Shown: positions 37,571-46,875 of the stretch, in pieces | Layout: every line of letters starts with the position of its first letter | Numbering within the stretch: position 1 is the stretch's first letter | Assembly: GCF_021129235.1 (NCBI RefSeq) | Contig: NZ_JAJOMA010000019.1 | Span: forward strand, 62,001-126,000 | Origin: Kineosporia mesophila | Lineage (GTDB): Bacteria > Actinomycetota > Actinomycetes > Actinomycetales > Kineosporiaceae | DNA length: 64,000 nucleotides | Direction: 5' to 3' | Translations under genes and position numbers: made by a program | Notes under the pieces: model-generated | Seen by the model: only the letters and a program-made list of their open reading frames with translations | Database searches by the model: none | Told to the model about the DNA's origin: nothing

Positions 37571-38568
37571 GGCGTACGAGATTCCTGGCCGGCCGGCTGG
37601 TGAGCATGCTCGCTGTGCTGGTCGTGATCAGCCTGCTGACCTACGCCGTGTTCTTCCTGCTGCCCTCCGACCCGGCCCAGATGTCGTGCGGCAAGCCCTG
37701 CACACCCGACGGGCTGGCCCAGGCGAGCGCCTTCATGGGGTTCGACAAGCCCTGGTGGCAGCAGTACCTCGACTTCGTGGCAGGGATTTTCCGGGGCCGC
37801 AGCTTCGGCCGAGGCCCGGCCGCGGTGCACTGCTCGGCGCCCTGCTTCGGGTACTCGTTCCAGCTGAACCAGCCGGTGACGCAGCTGATCTGGGCCCGGA
37901 TCCCGGTCACCTTCTCGATCGCCATCGGTGCGGCCGCGCTGTGGCTGGTGCTGGGAGTGAGCCTGGGGGTGCTCGCCGCGGTCCGGAAGGGCACGGCGAT
38001 CGACCGGTCCGCGATGGCCTTCGCGGTCGCGGGGGTCTCGGCGCCGGTCTACCTGCTCGGTCTTCTCGGCATCCTGCTGTTCGGCTTCACCCTCGACCTG
38101 GTTCCGGTCAGCGGATACGTCCCGCTGACCGAGAGCCCCGTGGACTGGGCCTGGCACCTGGTGCTCCCGTGGTGCGTCCTCGCGCTCTTCACCTCCGCCG
38201 TCTACGCCCGCCTCACCCGTGGGCAGATGCTGGAGGTGCTGGAGGAGGACTACATCCGCACCGCCCGGGCCAAGGGACTGACCGAGCGCAAGGTGGTCGG
38301 CTGGCACGCCCTGCGCAACGTGCTCATCCCGGTGGTCACCGTCTTCGGCTCCGACCTCGGGCAACTCCTGGGCGGCGCGATCATCACCGAACGCGTCTTC
38401 AGCATGCAGGGCCTCGGATCGTTGCTCCTGCAGGCCGTGGGCACCGGCGACCTGCCGCTCGTGCTCGGCACCGTGCTCTTCTCCGCCTTTCTCGTCGTGC
38501 TCGCCAATTTCGCCGTCGATGTCGTCTACGGCGCGCTCGACCCCCGTGTCTCGGAGACATCCGGATAA
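37567..38568 (+). CDS. Peptide/nickel-type ABC transporter permease (DppB-like)
   Basis: Protein of 333 aa from the GTG at 37567 (GTGA overlap). Six membrane segments are visible, starting RLVSMLAVLVVISLLTYAVF. The DppB signature region, DYIRTARAKGLTERKVVGWHA, contacts the ATPase. The periplasmic-side loop contains two Cys pairs (SCGKPC and HCSAPC), unusual for the family. It forms the second half of the membrane channel. Confidence 0.93.
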   Translation: MRRTRFLAGRLVSMLAVLVVISLLTYAVFFLLPSDPAQMSCGKPCTPDGLAQASAFMGFDKPWWQQYLDFVAGIFRGRSFGRGPAAVHCSAPCFGYSFQLNQPVTQLIWARIPVTFSIAIGAAALWLVLGVSLGVLAAVRKGTAIDRSAMAFAVAGVSAPVYLLGLLGILLFGFTLDLVPVSGYVPLTESPVDWAWHLVLPWCVLALFTSAVYARLTRGQMLEVLEEDYIRTARAKGLTERKVVGWHALRNVLIPVVTVFGSDLGQLLGGAIITERVFSMQGLGSLLLQAVGTGDLPLVLGTVLFSAFLVVLANFAVDVVYGALDPRVSETSG

Positions 38569-38585
38569 CCAGGATTGGATACCTG

Positions 38586-40265
38586 ATGAGTCGTCGTCCC
38601 TCCCTGAGCGTCGCCGCGGTGGCAGTCGCCGCCGCGCTGGCGCTGACCGCCTGCAATGCCAACTCCGACTCCGACACCGCCGGTCAGAGCACCACGTCGT
38701 CCACCCAGAAGGGTGGCGAGCTGACCATTCTCACGAGCTCGTCCACGGTGACGCTCGACCCGGCCAAGAGCTCGAACCTGGCCATCACCACGCTGGGCCT
38801 GTTCAACCGGCGGCTGACGAGCTGGGAGATCGAGCCCGGCAAGACCGCCCAGGCCGTTCCCGACCTGGCCACCGACACCGGAACCCCCAGTGACGACGGC
38901 AAGACGTGGACCTACCACCTCAAGAGCGGCCTGAAGTTCTCCGACGGCAGCCCGATCACCTCGCAAGACGTCAAGTACGGCGTCGAGAGGTCTTTCGCAC
39001 CGGAGCTTTCCGGCGGCCTGGGCTATCACAAGAGCCTGCTGGAGGACGGGGAGAAGTACCAGGGCCCCTACACCGACGGCGACCTGGACTCGATCGAGAC
39101 CCCCGACGACACCACCATCGTCTTCCACCTGAACGTCTCCTACGGTGACTGGCCCTGGATCGTGTCGATGCCGGCCTTCTCACCGGTCCCGAAGTCGGCC
39201 GACGCGAAACCGCAGGAGTACGGCCAGCATCCGGTCTCGTCCGGCCCCTACCAGGTGGACTCCTACAAGGAGGGTTCCACGCTCTCCCTGAGCCGGAACC
39301 CGAACTGGGACCAGTCCACCGACGAGGTCCGCACCGCCGGACCGGACAAGATCACGTTCCAGCTCGGCCAGGACGACACCGTCGCGGCCCAGAAACTGAT
39401 CGCCGACTCCGGCGACGACAAGAACGCCTTCCAGGCCTCGTTCGTCCCGCCCGCGCAGCTCTCCCAGATCCAGAGCAACGCGGATGCCAAGTCGCGGCTG
39501 GTCACGTCGGACGCGGGTGCTCTGGCCTACCTGGCGATCAACGTGAAGCACAAGCCGCTCGACGACCTCAAGGTGCGGCAGGCGCTGGAGTACGCCGTCG
39601 ACAAGAAGGCCTTCCAGATCGCCGTGGGTGGATCGATCGGTGGCGAGCCCGCCACCACGCTCATCACCCCGGGCATCGCCGGTCGCCAGGACTACGACCT
39701 GTACCCCGCCGGTGAGAGCGGCGACGTGGACAAGGCCAAGCAGCTGCTGGCAGACGCCGGCAACCCGAAGCTGTCCCTGACCCTCCTGGTCGAGAGCGAC
39801 CCGGTGGAGGTGCTGAAGGCGCAGGCCATCCAGCAGGGCCTGAAGCGGGCCGGTATCGAGGTCACGATCAAGTCCGAGGAGTCCGACGCCTGGTACGCCG
39901 ACGTGACCTCCGACAAGGGCGACTACGACCTGGCCCTGGCCAGCTGGCAGCCCGACTTCCCCAGCGCCAACGGCAACATCCAGCCGCTGTTCGCCTCCAG
40001 TGAGATCGGCGGCGGCGGGTTCAACCTGTCCCGTTATTCCGAGCCCGAGGTCGACGACCTGATCCAGCAGGCCAGCGCGGCGACGGACCCGGCCCAGGCC
40101 GAGAAGCTCTGGGCGCAGGCCGACAAGCGCATCCTCCAGGACGCCCCGGTCGTGCCGCTGCTGTTCAAGAAGAACTCGTTCCTGCACGGATCGAACGTGC
40201 AGAACTTCTTCGTCACCCCGTTCCCGGCCTACCCGAACTACCTGAAGGTCTCACTGTCCAAGTGA
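38586..40265 (+). CDS. Family 5 substrate-binding lipoprotein
   Basis: Protein of 559 aa from the ATG at 38586, 17 bases after the permease gene. A lipobox LTAC follows a short hydrophobic signal. The SBP_bac_5 signature includes GELTILTSS, FSDGSPITSQDVKYGVERSF, SSGPYQVDSY and KVRQALEYAVDKKAF. It is a surface-anchored receptor for peptides or a similar ligand and delivers it to the two permeases. The stop overlaps the ATPase start by four bases. Confidence 0.95.
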   Translation: MSRRPSLSVAAVAVAAALALTACNANSDSDTAGQSTTSSTQKGGELTILTSSSTVTLDPAKSSNLAITTLGLFNRRLTSWEIEPGKTAQAVPDLATDTGTPSDDGKTWTYHLKSGLKFSDGSPITSQDVKYGVERSFAPELSGGLGYHKSLLEDGEKYQGPYTDGDLDSIETPDDTTIVFHLNVSYGDWPWIVSMPAFSPVPKSADAKPQEYGQHPVSSGPYQVDSYKEGSTLSLSRNPNWDQSTDEVRTAGPDKITFQLGQDDTVAAQKLIADSGDDKNAFQASFVPPAQLSQIQSNADAKSRLVTSDAGALAYLAINVKHKPLDDLKVRQALEYAVDKKAFQIAVGGSIGGEPATTLITPGIAGRQDYDLYPAGESGDVDKAKQLLADAGNPKLSLTLLVESDPVEVLKAQAIQQGLKRAGIEVTIKSEESDAWYADVTSDKGDYDLALASWQPDFPSANGNIQPLFASSEIGGGGFNLSRYSEPEVDDLIQQASAATDPAQAEKLWAQADKRILQDAPVVPLLFKKNSFLHGSNVQNFFVTPFPAYPNYLKVSLSK

Positions 40266-41950
40266 CCAGCTCCCCGCAGGCTCCAGTCCTCGCCGTCGAC
40301 CATCTGACCGTCTCGTTCGAGGCCGACGGGGGGCTGGTGCCTGCCGTCCGCGGTACGGCCTTCGAGCTGCACCGCGGACGGGTGCTGGCCCTGGTGGGTG
40401 AGTCCGGCTCCGGCAAGAGCGTCACCGCGACGGCCGTGCTCGGGCTGCTTCCCGACAACGCCCGGGTCGGCGGCAGTATCCGGCTGAACGGTGAGGAGCT
40501 GCTCGGGACGACCCCCGCCCGGCTCCGTCAGGTGCGGGGCGGTGAGATCGGCACCATCTTCCAGGAGCCGATGACCGCGCTGAACCCGGTCTTCACGGTG
40601 GGCGCGCAGATCGCCGAGGCGATCCGGGCCCACCGGGAGGTGTCGCGCCGCGACGCCGGTGACCAGGTCGTCCGTCTGCTCACCACGGTCGGGTTGAGCG
40701 ATCCGGCCCGGATCGCCGGCGCCTACCCCCATGAACTCTCCGGCGGCCAGCTCCAGCGGGCGATGATCGCCATGGCGATCAGCTGCGACCCGGTCGTGCT
40801 GATCGCGGACGAACCCACCACCGCCCTGGACGTCACGGTGCAGGCCGGCATCCTGGAACTGCTGCGTGACCTGGGCCGGCGCCTCGACACCGCGATCCTG
40901 CTGATCACGCACGACATGGGCGTCGTGGCCGACCTGGCCGACGACGTCGTCGTGATGAAAGACGGTGAGGTGGTCGAAACTGCGCCAGTATTAGACATTT
41001 TCGAAGCACCCCAGCACGAGTACACGCAGAATCTTCTGCAGGCCGTGCCCCGCCTGCCCGAGCTGAGTCTCGACTCCCCCGATTCCCCCGGCACCGACTT
41101 CGACGGCACCGCACTGGTGAGAATTGAGGACGTCGTGGTCACCTACCAGGGGCGGCATCGCGCCGGTGCGGTGCGCGCCGTGGACGGCATCGACCTGCAC
41201 ATCGAGGCCGGGGAGGTGCTCGGCCTGGTCGGCGAGTCCGGCTCCGGCAAGTCCACGATCGGCCGGGCTCTGGCCGGCCTGGTCCCGGTGACCTCGGGCC
41301 GGCTCGAAGTGGCCGGTATCGACGTGGCCGCCGCATCCCGCAAAGCTTTTCGGGGAGCACGCACCCTGCGCGGCATCCGGACCCGGATGGGCATCGTCTT
41401 CCAGGACCCGGCCTCGTCGCTCAACCCCCGGCACACGATCGGCGCCAGTATCGCCGAACCCCTCACCCTGCACAGCGATCTGCGCGGCCCCGCCCTCCAG
41501 CAGCGGGTCGCCGAGCTGGTGGACGCGGTCCGGCTACCGGCCGACTTCGCCGGCCGCTACCCCCACGAGATGTCCGGCGGCCAGCGTCAGCGCGTAGCCA
41601 TCGCCCGGGCCCTGGCCCTGAACCCGGCCCTGCTGATCGCGGACGAACCCACCAGCGCCCTCGACGTCTCGGTCCAGGCCGCCATCCTCCGGCTACTGAA
41701 AGACCTGCAGACCCGGTTCGGCTTCGGCTGCCTGTTCATCAGCCACGACCTGGCCGTGGTCGAGCAACTGGCCGATCGGGTGGCGGTGATGCACCACGGC
41801 CGGATCGTGGAACAGGGCCCCACCGCCCGTGTCCTGCGAGCGCCGCAGCAGCTCTACACCCAGCGTCTGCTGGCCGCCGCCCCCGTCGCCGATCCCGCGC
41901 TCCAGCGCAGGCGCCGCCAGGCCTGGTACGAGCTGACCACCCAGCCGTGA
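40262..41950 (+). CDS. Double ABC ATPase of the importer (DppD-DppF fusion)
   Basis: Protein of 562 aa from the GTG at 40262. It contains two complete ABC domains. Domain 1 has Walker A GESGSGKS (46-53), signature LSGGQLQRAMIA and Walker B VLIADEPTTALD. Domain 2 has Walker A at 324-331, signature MSGGQRQRVAIA and LLIADEPTSALD. Each ends with an oligopeptide-type C-terminal extension (QHEYTQNLLQAVP and QQLYTQRLLAAAP). It hydrolyses ATP to power the importer encoded by the three preceding genes and completes a self-contained operon. Confidence 0.96.
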   Translation: MTSSPQAPVLAVDHLTVSFEADGGLVPAVRGTAFELHRGRVLALVGESGSGKSVTATAVLGLLPDNARVGGSIRLNGEELLGTTPARLRQVRGGEIGTIFQEPMTALNPVFTVGAQIAEAIRAHREVSRRDAGDQVVRLLTTVGLSDPARIAGAYPHELSGGQLQRAMIAMAISCDPVVLIADEPTTALDVTVQAGILELLRDLGRRLDTAILLITHDMGVVADLADDVVVMKDGEVVETAPVLDIFEAPQHEYTQNLLQAVPRLPELSLDSPDSPGTDFDGTALVRIEDVVVTYQGRHRAGAVRAVDGIDLHIEAGEVLGLVGESGSGKSTIGRALAGLVPVTSGRLEVAGIDVAAASRKAFRGARTLRGIRTRMGIVFQDPASSLNPRHTIGASIAEPLTLHSDLRGPALQQRVAELVDAVRLPADFAGRYPHEMSGGQRQRVAIARALALNPALLIADEPTSALDVSVQAAILRLLKDLQTRFGFGCLFISHDLAVVEQLADRVAVMHHGRIVEQGPTARVLRAPQQLYTQRLLAAAPVADPALQRRRRQAWYELTTQP

Positions 41951-41962
41951 CTCATCGTTCCG

Positions 41963-42718
41963 TCAGTTGGTCACGTCCGCCGGCTCGAGATGATCAGCCC
42001 GGTTGACCCACTCGGTCACGACCTTCCCGGGCTCCAGCCGCAACGACAGGTGACCGGTGTTGTCCACGCGAAAACGCATCCACGGAGGGGAATCCCAGCC
42101 CAGGGCGGCGGCGAGCAGGAACTGCGCGAAGAACTGGTGACTGACCAGCACCACCACGTCGTCCAGGCGGTGGGCGGCGAACAGGCTGGACAGCACCCGC
42201 CGGGCGCGCGGCAGCGCACCTTCCAGGTCCGGCTCGAAGCCACCGGGCCACGGCTGACCGGCCCCGGGGAACAGGCCGGCCGGCGCCCGCAGCTCGCCGC
42301 CGTGCCGCTCCAGCTCTTCCAGCGTCGCCCCGGGATGGGCCACCCGGACGCCGGTTTCCTCGTCGATGTCCTGGATGCCGCCGACCTCGTAGGCATCGGG
42401 CAGCAACACCACCGGCAGACCACTCGCCTCCGACACCGGGCGGGCCGTCGCAACCGCGCGGAGGGTCGGGCTGGCGTACAGATGGGTGGGGACGAAGGGA
42501 AGACGCCCGTCGGCCAACGCCTTACCCAGTGCCTGGGCCTGCCTGATGCCCAGCTCGGTCAGCGCGGGATCCGGAACCCGCGCCGGACAGCCCACCACTT
42601 CCTCGACGATCTGCGCACCCTCGGCCGCGGCCTTCTCGCGCGCCTGCTGCCTGGCCATCTCGGCCGTGAAATGGGCGTTGTTGGCCGACTGACCATGACG
42701 GACCAGAACGAGCTGCAT
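41963..42718 (-). CDS. Histidine phosphatase family protein
   Basis: Protein of 251 aa from the ATG at 42718. The catalytic LVRHGQSANN motif is at residues 4-13, and later parts have ALTELGIRQAQALGKAL, YASPTLRAVATA and VVLVSHQFFAQFLL (second catalytic His), as in phosphoglycerate mutase-like phosphatases. The substrate is unknown. It is convergent with the ABC operon, with only 12 bases between the stops. Confidence 0.93.
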   Translation of the reverse strand: MQLVLVRHGQSANNAHFTAEMARQQAREKAAAEGAQIVEEVVGCPARVPDPALTELGIRQAQALGKALADGRLPFVPTHLYASPTLRAVATARPVSEASGLPVVLLPDAYEVGGIQDIDEETGVRVAHPGATLEELERHGGELRAPAGLFPGAGQPWPGGFEPDLEGALPRARRVLSSLFAAHRLDDVVVLVSHQFFAQFLLAAALGWDSPPWMRFRVDNTGHLSLRLEPGKVVTEWVNRADHLEPADVTN

Positions 42719-42775
42719 GCAGTTCAGTCAAGCACAGGCACCGGCTGGCCGGCATCGATGCGGTCACCGGAAAGG

Positions 42776-44080
42776 TCATTGGGTGAGGGCCCGTTCGACG
42801 GCGATCCGGATGGGTGCCTCCTGCTCGACCAGGTAACCGCGATCGAGGCATCCGCGAGCCAGTGCGGCCACAGCACCGGTCCCGGTGGCCTGCGCGGCGA
42901 TCCGGCGCCGGGTCGGCTCGGAGAACGGCGCCCCCGGCTCGTGTTCCTCCCGACCGACGTCGATGACCGTGCGTTCGACCCGGGCGGGAAGCCCCCGGTC
43001 GATCCGGTCGGCGATCCGGATTCCCCCCAGATCCGCATCCGGGCAGATCAGAACCCTCTCGACGCCGAGGGCCGCCTGCGCGATCACCTCGAGCACCGGG
43101 GCCGGCGGCTGACCGTGGCACCAGATGAGGGCGACATGCGGGAACTCGTCGCAGACGGTCTCAGCCGCCTGCCGGTTCTCCATGACCACGAGCACCCGCG
43201 TTCCCACGGTGACCGAGACGGTGACGGGAAGCCGGGGCGAGAGCCGAACGTCCTGCGGGCCCGGCCAACCCGTGAAGTCCTGCGTCACACCGGTGGGCAG
43301 CGTCGCCGCCATCGGTCCGGCCAGACCTACGTACGGACTTCGGTTGATGCCCAGCCGGGTGAGCGCATCCAGGTCGAACCCGGCCCGGATGAACTCCTGG
43401 GCGACGCGTTCACGTACCTTCGTGTGGTGGGCGTGCGCCTGGACGAACGCCCGGGCCGAGCCGTGCCGTCGTCCGGCTTCCAGATCGGTGGCCGCGCGCA
43501 CCGTCCACTCGAGCAGAGATCCCGGTGCTGTCTCCAGCAGAGCCGTTGCCACACCGGGCCATTCCGGGTCCAGCCGGTCTGCGAGCGCATCCGCCTGATC
43601 ACGCAGTCGCGCGCGGCCGTCTCTGGCGTCCGACCGGCGTGCCTGATGCCCTTCGAGCAGCCGCGGATGAGGGTCCCACCGCAAAGGGGTGTCCCGCGCC
43701 AGGTCGGCCGGGAACTCGTACACCAGGCGGATGGCGCCCACCTGCACGAGAGCGAGCGCCTTCCTCCAGGCCCGGCCCTCGAATTCCTTCTGGGCCGTCG
43801 ACCACTTGCGGCTCTGCGACGTGCACCAACTCCAGTCCTGGTCATCGACCCCCGAGGCTGGACGTTCCGGTGGCCGGGTCAGGTCTTCCAGCTCGGACCG
43901 TAGTTCCACCCGCTGAGGCCGGGGAGCTCCTTTCACCGTCCTGATGCTCTTTCCCGCAGTGGCGGCGGTGGCGTACGGCGTCGTCCCTGGCGGTATCGAC
44001 GGCAGATCACGCATCGCGAACTCGGTGAGTGCCGGGAGACCAGATTGCTGTCCGCTGTCGCTGGACGACTCAGGCGTCAT
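42776..44080 (-). CDS. DUF2399/Toprim-like protein
   Basis: Protein of 434 aa from the ATG at 44080. The C-terminal third has VLVVMEN (E301) followed by LIWCHGQPPAPVLEV and ICPDADLGGIRIADRI (D348, D350), the E...DxD arrangement of DUF2399, a Toprim-like domain related to the nuclease subunits of SMC-type (Wadjet-like) systems and topoisomerase VI A. The N-terminal part is unrecognised. No SMC, kleisin or other Wadjet-type partner is present, so it is a stand-alone copy. It is divergent from the RibD-type gene at 44194. Confidence 0.75.
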   Translation of the reverse strand: MTPESSSDSGQQSGLPALTEFAMRDLPSIPPGTTPYATAATAGKSIRTVKGAPRPQRVELRSELEDLTRPPERPASGVDDQDWSWCTSQSRKWSTAQKEFEGRAWRKALALVQVGAIRLVYEFPADLARDTPLRWDPHPRLLEGHQARRSDARDGRARLRDQADALADRLDPEWPGVATALLETAPGSLLEWTVRAATDLEAGRRHGSARAFVQAHAHHTKVRERVAQEFIRAGFDLDALTRLGINRSPYVGLAGPMAATLPTGVTQDFTGWPGPQDVRLSPRLPVTVSVTVGTRVLVVMENRQAAETVCDEFPHVALIWCHGQPPAPVLEVIAQAALGVERVLICPDADLGGIRIADRIDRGLPARVERTVIDVGREEHEPGAPFSEPTRRRIAAQATGTGAVAALARGCLDRGYLVEQEAPIRIAVERALTQ

Positions 44081-44193
44081 GGTGGGCCATTCTTCCGGTC
44101 CGACCGGATGGGCCGGTGATCACCGGAGAGATGAGTTCCGCGGGGTGGCACGGTCTACTCTGCCGACGCATCACCGACTTCGAGGAGATACCC

Positions 44194-44808
44194 ATGGGCC
44201 GGATCGTCGTGACCGAGTTCGTGACGCTGGACGGGGTGGCGCAGGCACCCGGTGGCCCGGACGAAGACCCCGCGGGTGGCTTCACCCATGGCGGATGGCA
44301 GGCTCCCTTCGCCGAAAAAACCTCCGGTGAAGCCATCTTCGAACAGGCCAGAACAATGGACGCCCTGCTCCTGGGCCGCCGCACGTACGACATCTTCGCC
44401 GCCTACTGGCCCACCACCCCGGTGGACAGCCCCTTCAAGGAGCTGCTCAACCGCGTCCCCAAGTACGTCGCCAGCCAGACCCTGAAGGCACCGCTGACCT
44501 GGCAGAACTCCCACCTGCTGGACCCGGGTCTTGAGGGGGCCGTCGCGCAGGTCAAGCTGCGGCACGAGGCCGTCCACGTCATCGGGAGCCTGGGTCTGCT
44601 GCAGTCCCTGCTGCGCCTGGGTCTGGTGGACCGGCTCAACCTCTGGCAGTACCCGGTTCTGCTCGGCAGCGGTACCCGGGTGTTCGGCGAGGGCACGGTT
44701 CCCGCCGCCCTCCGACTGACCGAATCCGTCAGCTACCCCAGCGGCGCCGTCCAGCTCACCTACGACGCGCTGGGCACCGCCCCGGGCTACGGCACCATGG
44801 GCGAGTGA
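44194..44808 (+). CDS. Dihydrofolate reductase/RibD C-terminal family protein
   Basis: Protein of 204 aa from the ATG at 44194, with GAGGAGA upstream. VVTEFVTLDGVAQAPGGPDE, DALLLGRRTYDIFAAYWP, VHVIGSLGLLQSLLRLGLVD and LLGSGTRVFGEG match the NADPH-binding reductase fold of RibD C-terminal/YyaP-type proteins. It is probably a cytoplasmic reductase with unknown substrate. Confidence 0.93.
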   Translation: MGRIVVTEFVTLDGVAQAPGGPDEDPAGGFTHGGWQAPFAEKTSGEAIFEQARTMDALLLGRRTYDIFAAYWPTTPVDSPFKELLNRVPKYVASQTLKAPLTWQNSHLLDPGLEGAVAQVKLRHEAVHVIGSLGLLQSLLRLGLVDRLNLWQYPVLLGSGTRVFGEGTVPAALRLTESVSYPSGAVQLTYDALGTAPGYGTMGE

Positions 44809-44849
44809 GGCCGGAGAATATCAGTCGACGTGCGCCCGGGGTCGGTGAC

Positions 44850-45043
44850 CAGGTTCCCGAGGCCAACGGGGCCGAACGGGGCCGAACGGGGCCGGCAAGA
44901 ACACCACCATGCGGTTGATGCTGCGCCTGGCGCACGCGAGCGATGCCAAGGCGCTCCACACACTGGCTTTCGTCGGCGAGGCGCGGGATAACGCCCGCCG
45001 GGTTCACGAGCTGTGCCGCCTTGACGCGGTCCCGGTTCAGTAG
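44850..45043 (+). pseudogene. Relic of an ABC transporter ATPase
   Basis: The plus frame ending at the TAG 45041-45043 reads GPNGAGKNTTMRLMLRLA, a recognisable ABC Walker A, then ALHTLAFVGEARDN. No start or remaining domains exist. Three copies of a decamer (CGAACGGGGC) sit in the P-loop coding region and break the frame upstream. It is a short remnant, overlapping the patatin stop. Confidence 0.7.
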
Positions 45044-45873
45044 AGCCCTTCGAGGTCGAGACGGCCGGCCTGGTTCACCCCGGCCTCGAAGGCTCGGACA
45101 GCCCGGGAGCTGTCCATGACGGCCGCGCCCCATTCGCTGATCTCGCGGAACTCCTGGTCGGGGTCGATGAGCCGCACCTGGCTGCCCGCTCCCCGGAGGC
45201 CTTCCACCTCGGAGAGCTGCCCCTGGGCGACCGGGGCCATTTGCTCGGGGAGGTCGGTGAGGGGGAAACAGGAGATGATCACGATCCGGTCGTGACCGAC
45301 GGCCAGCTGGGCGTTGAGGGGGCTGAACAGGCCGCCGTCGATGTGTGGCTCACCGTTCAGGGTGACGGGCGGGAACATGCCCGGGACAGCACAACTCGCG
45401 GCGAGCACGCTCGGCAGGTCGGCTCCGGAGCCGGTGTGGAACAGGTGCAGGCTGCTGCTGGAGGCATCGACAGCCACGCAGTGGAACGTCGCCGGCCAGG
45501 GCACCCCGGCCAGCGACGCGAACAGCGGCTGCTTCACCCATGCGGCCTCGTCGACGGTGTCGGCGACGAACGCGTGGTCGACGATCGCGGCCAGGGGGTT
45601 GTCGGGCCGGGTGGCGGCCAGGGCGGAGAGCTCGGCGAAGATGTCGCCCGCGCCGCCGCCGGGGACCGGCAGCGGAACGGAGACGTGCTCCACCAGACCC
45701 CGGGGATCCCGCCCGGCGGCGAGGGTCGCGCCCACCACCGACCCGGCCGAGGAGCCGAGCACGAAATCGGCCGTGGACAGATCAGCGCCCCGGGAGCCGA
45801 GCTCGCTGATCAGGCCAGCTTGCCAGGCAATACCGAGGGGTCCACCGGCACCGAGCACAAGAGCGTTGGTCAC
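45037..45873 (-). CDS. Patatin-like phospholipase
   Basis: Protein of 278 aa from the GTG at 45873. The glycine-rich oxyanion loop LVLGAGGPLGIAWQAG, nucleophile elbow GSSAGS (Ser in GxSxG) and HIDGGLFSPLNA (Asp of the dyad) are all present, so it is probably an active Ser/Asp lipid acyl hydrolase. There is no signal peptide. The right neighbour is divergent and separated by the palindrome at 45925. Confidence 0.94.
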   Translation of the reverse strand: MTNALVLGAGGPLGIAWQAGLISELGSRGADLSTADFVLGSSAGSVVGATLAAGRDPRGLVEHVSVPLPVPGGGAGDIFAELSALAATRPDNPLAAIVDHAFVADTVDEAAWVKQPLFASLAGVPWPATFHCVAVDASSSSLHLFHTGSGADLPSVLAASCAVPGMFPPVTLNGEPHIDGGLFSPLNAQLAVGHDRIVIISCFPLTDLPEQMAPVAQGQLSEVEGLRGAGSQVRLIDPDQEFREISEWGAAVMDSSRAVRAFEAGVNQAGRLDLEGLY

Positions 45874-45924
45874 GGTCCCATTTCACCCGACCCGGGCCAT
45901 ACGCACCAGCCGCCATCGCCCTCC

Positions 45925-45968
45925 CGTGATCATGCAGAACCTCCCCGGGGAGGTTCTGCATGATCACG
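45925..45968. repeat. 44-bp perfect palindrome, CGTGATCATGCA family
   Basis: The 22-base arms are perfectly complementary without a loop (centre CCCCGGGG). The ends CGTGATCATGCA are shared with the palindrome at 47145. It sits between the patatin start and the SnoaL-like stop, both on the minus strand, so it can act as a terminator of the SnoaL-like unit. Confidence 0.95.
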
Positions 45969-45982
45969 AACAGGATGGAGGG

Positions 45983-46342
45983 TCAGCCGGCCAGGAACGT
46001 CCGCAGGTGACTGATGCGGCCGTCGGTGATCGTGGCGATGTCGATGCCCCGGACCGCAGGTTCACCGCCCGCCGGACCGAAGGTCCAGGCCAGGGCCGCC
46101 TCGCCGGCTCCGGCGTAGAGCGGGCCCACCTCGGCGAAGACGAAGTCGGCGGGCACGCCGTCGAGCAGCGCCTGGGCCTTGCCGACGACCGCGTCGATGC
46201 CCGTGACCTCGCCCTCGGGGTCACCGAACACGATGTCCTCGGTGTAAGTGCGCCGGGCCGCGGCGTCGCGCAGGGCGGCGTCGCGCTGCCCGAAGATCTC
46301 GATGAGGTTCGCCCGCATCAGAGTGGTGACCGTCTCGTCCAT
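45983..46342 (-). CDS. SnoaL-like/NTF2-fold protein
   Basis: Protein of 119 aa with ATG at 46342. The pattern ETVTTLMRANLIEIFGQRD, YTEDIVFGDPEGEVTG and a C-terminal RGIDIATITDGRISHLRTF matches SnoaL-like nuclear-transport-factor-2 folds. It lies 18 bases downstream of the truncated SDR gene on the same strand and was probably cotranscribed with it, so loss of the SDR 5' end may have removed its promoter. Confidence 0.88.
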   Translation of the reverse strand: MDETVTTLMRANLIEIFGQRDAALRDAAARRTYTEDIVFGDPEGEVTGIDAVVGKAQALLDGVPADFVFAEVGPLYAGAGEAALAWTFGPAGGEPAVRGIDIATITDGRISHLRTFLAG

Positions 46343-46360
46343 GATTCTCGTTCTCCCTTG

Positions 46361-46872
46361 TCAGATCTGGCTCTGGCCACCGTCGACGTAGAGCTCCGCG
46401 CCGGTCATGAAACTACTGCTGTCACCGGCGAGGAACAGCACGGTGTCGGCGATCTCCTCCGGCCGACCGAGCTGGGCCATCGGGACGCCCGAGGCCATGC
46501 CCTCGAGCAGCGCGTCGGCCGCGCCGGCGTCGGGCGCCAGGCCCCGCAGGCCGGGGGTGCCGATCGGGCCGGGCGCGACCAGGTTCACCCGGATCTGGCG
46601 CCCCACCAGTTCCGCCGCCCACGACCGGGCGAACGACCGGAGCGCGGCTTTGGTGGCGGCGTACACACTGAACGACGCACTGCCCTTCACGTCGATGTCG
46701 GAACCGGTGATGATGACCGAGGCCCCAGCGCTGAGCAGGGGCAGGGCCTTCTGCACGGTGAAGATCGTGCCGCCGACGTTCGTGTTGAACGTGCTCGCGT
46801 AGTGCTCCCAGGTGATGTCCTCGCGAGCGGCGAACTCACCGCCACCGGCGTTGGCGAACAGGATGTCCAGCC
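46361..46872 (-). pseudogene. SDR oxidoreductase lacking its N-terminal third
   Basis: The frame carries ILFANAGGGEFAAREDI, the catalytic YAATK (in SFSVYAATKAALRS), VNLVAPGPIGTP and a normal C-terminal LYVDGGQSQI. The nucleotide-binding GxxxGxG and about the first 75-80 residues are missing. Upstream of ~46872 the minus frame reads a meaningless Arg/Pro-rich sequence, which is antisense to the TetR remnant. The gene is cut by a deletion whose other end lies in tetR. Confidence 0.85.
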
Positions 46873-46875
46873 CCT

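Noticed and set aside
37512-38585. Apparent permease-receptor fusion in one frame
   Set aside because: The first part is an out-of-frame reading of the DppB-type permease; the lipoprotein signal begins at 38586.
41990-43903. Large plus-strand open frame across the phosphatase and DUF2399 genes
   Set aside because: It spans two genuine minus-strand genes and has no recognisable domain.
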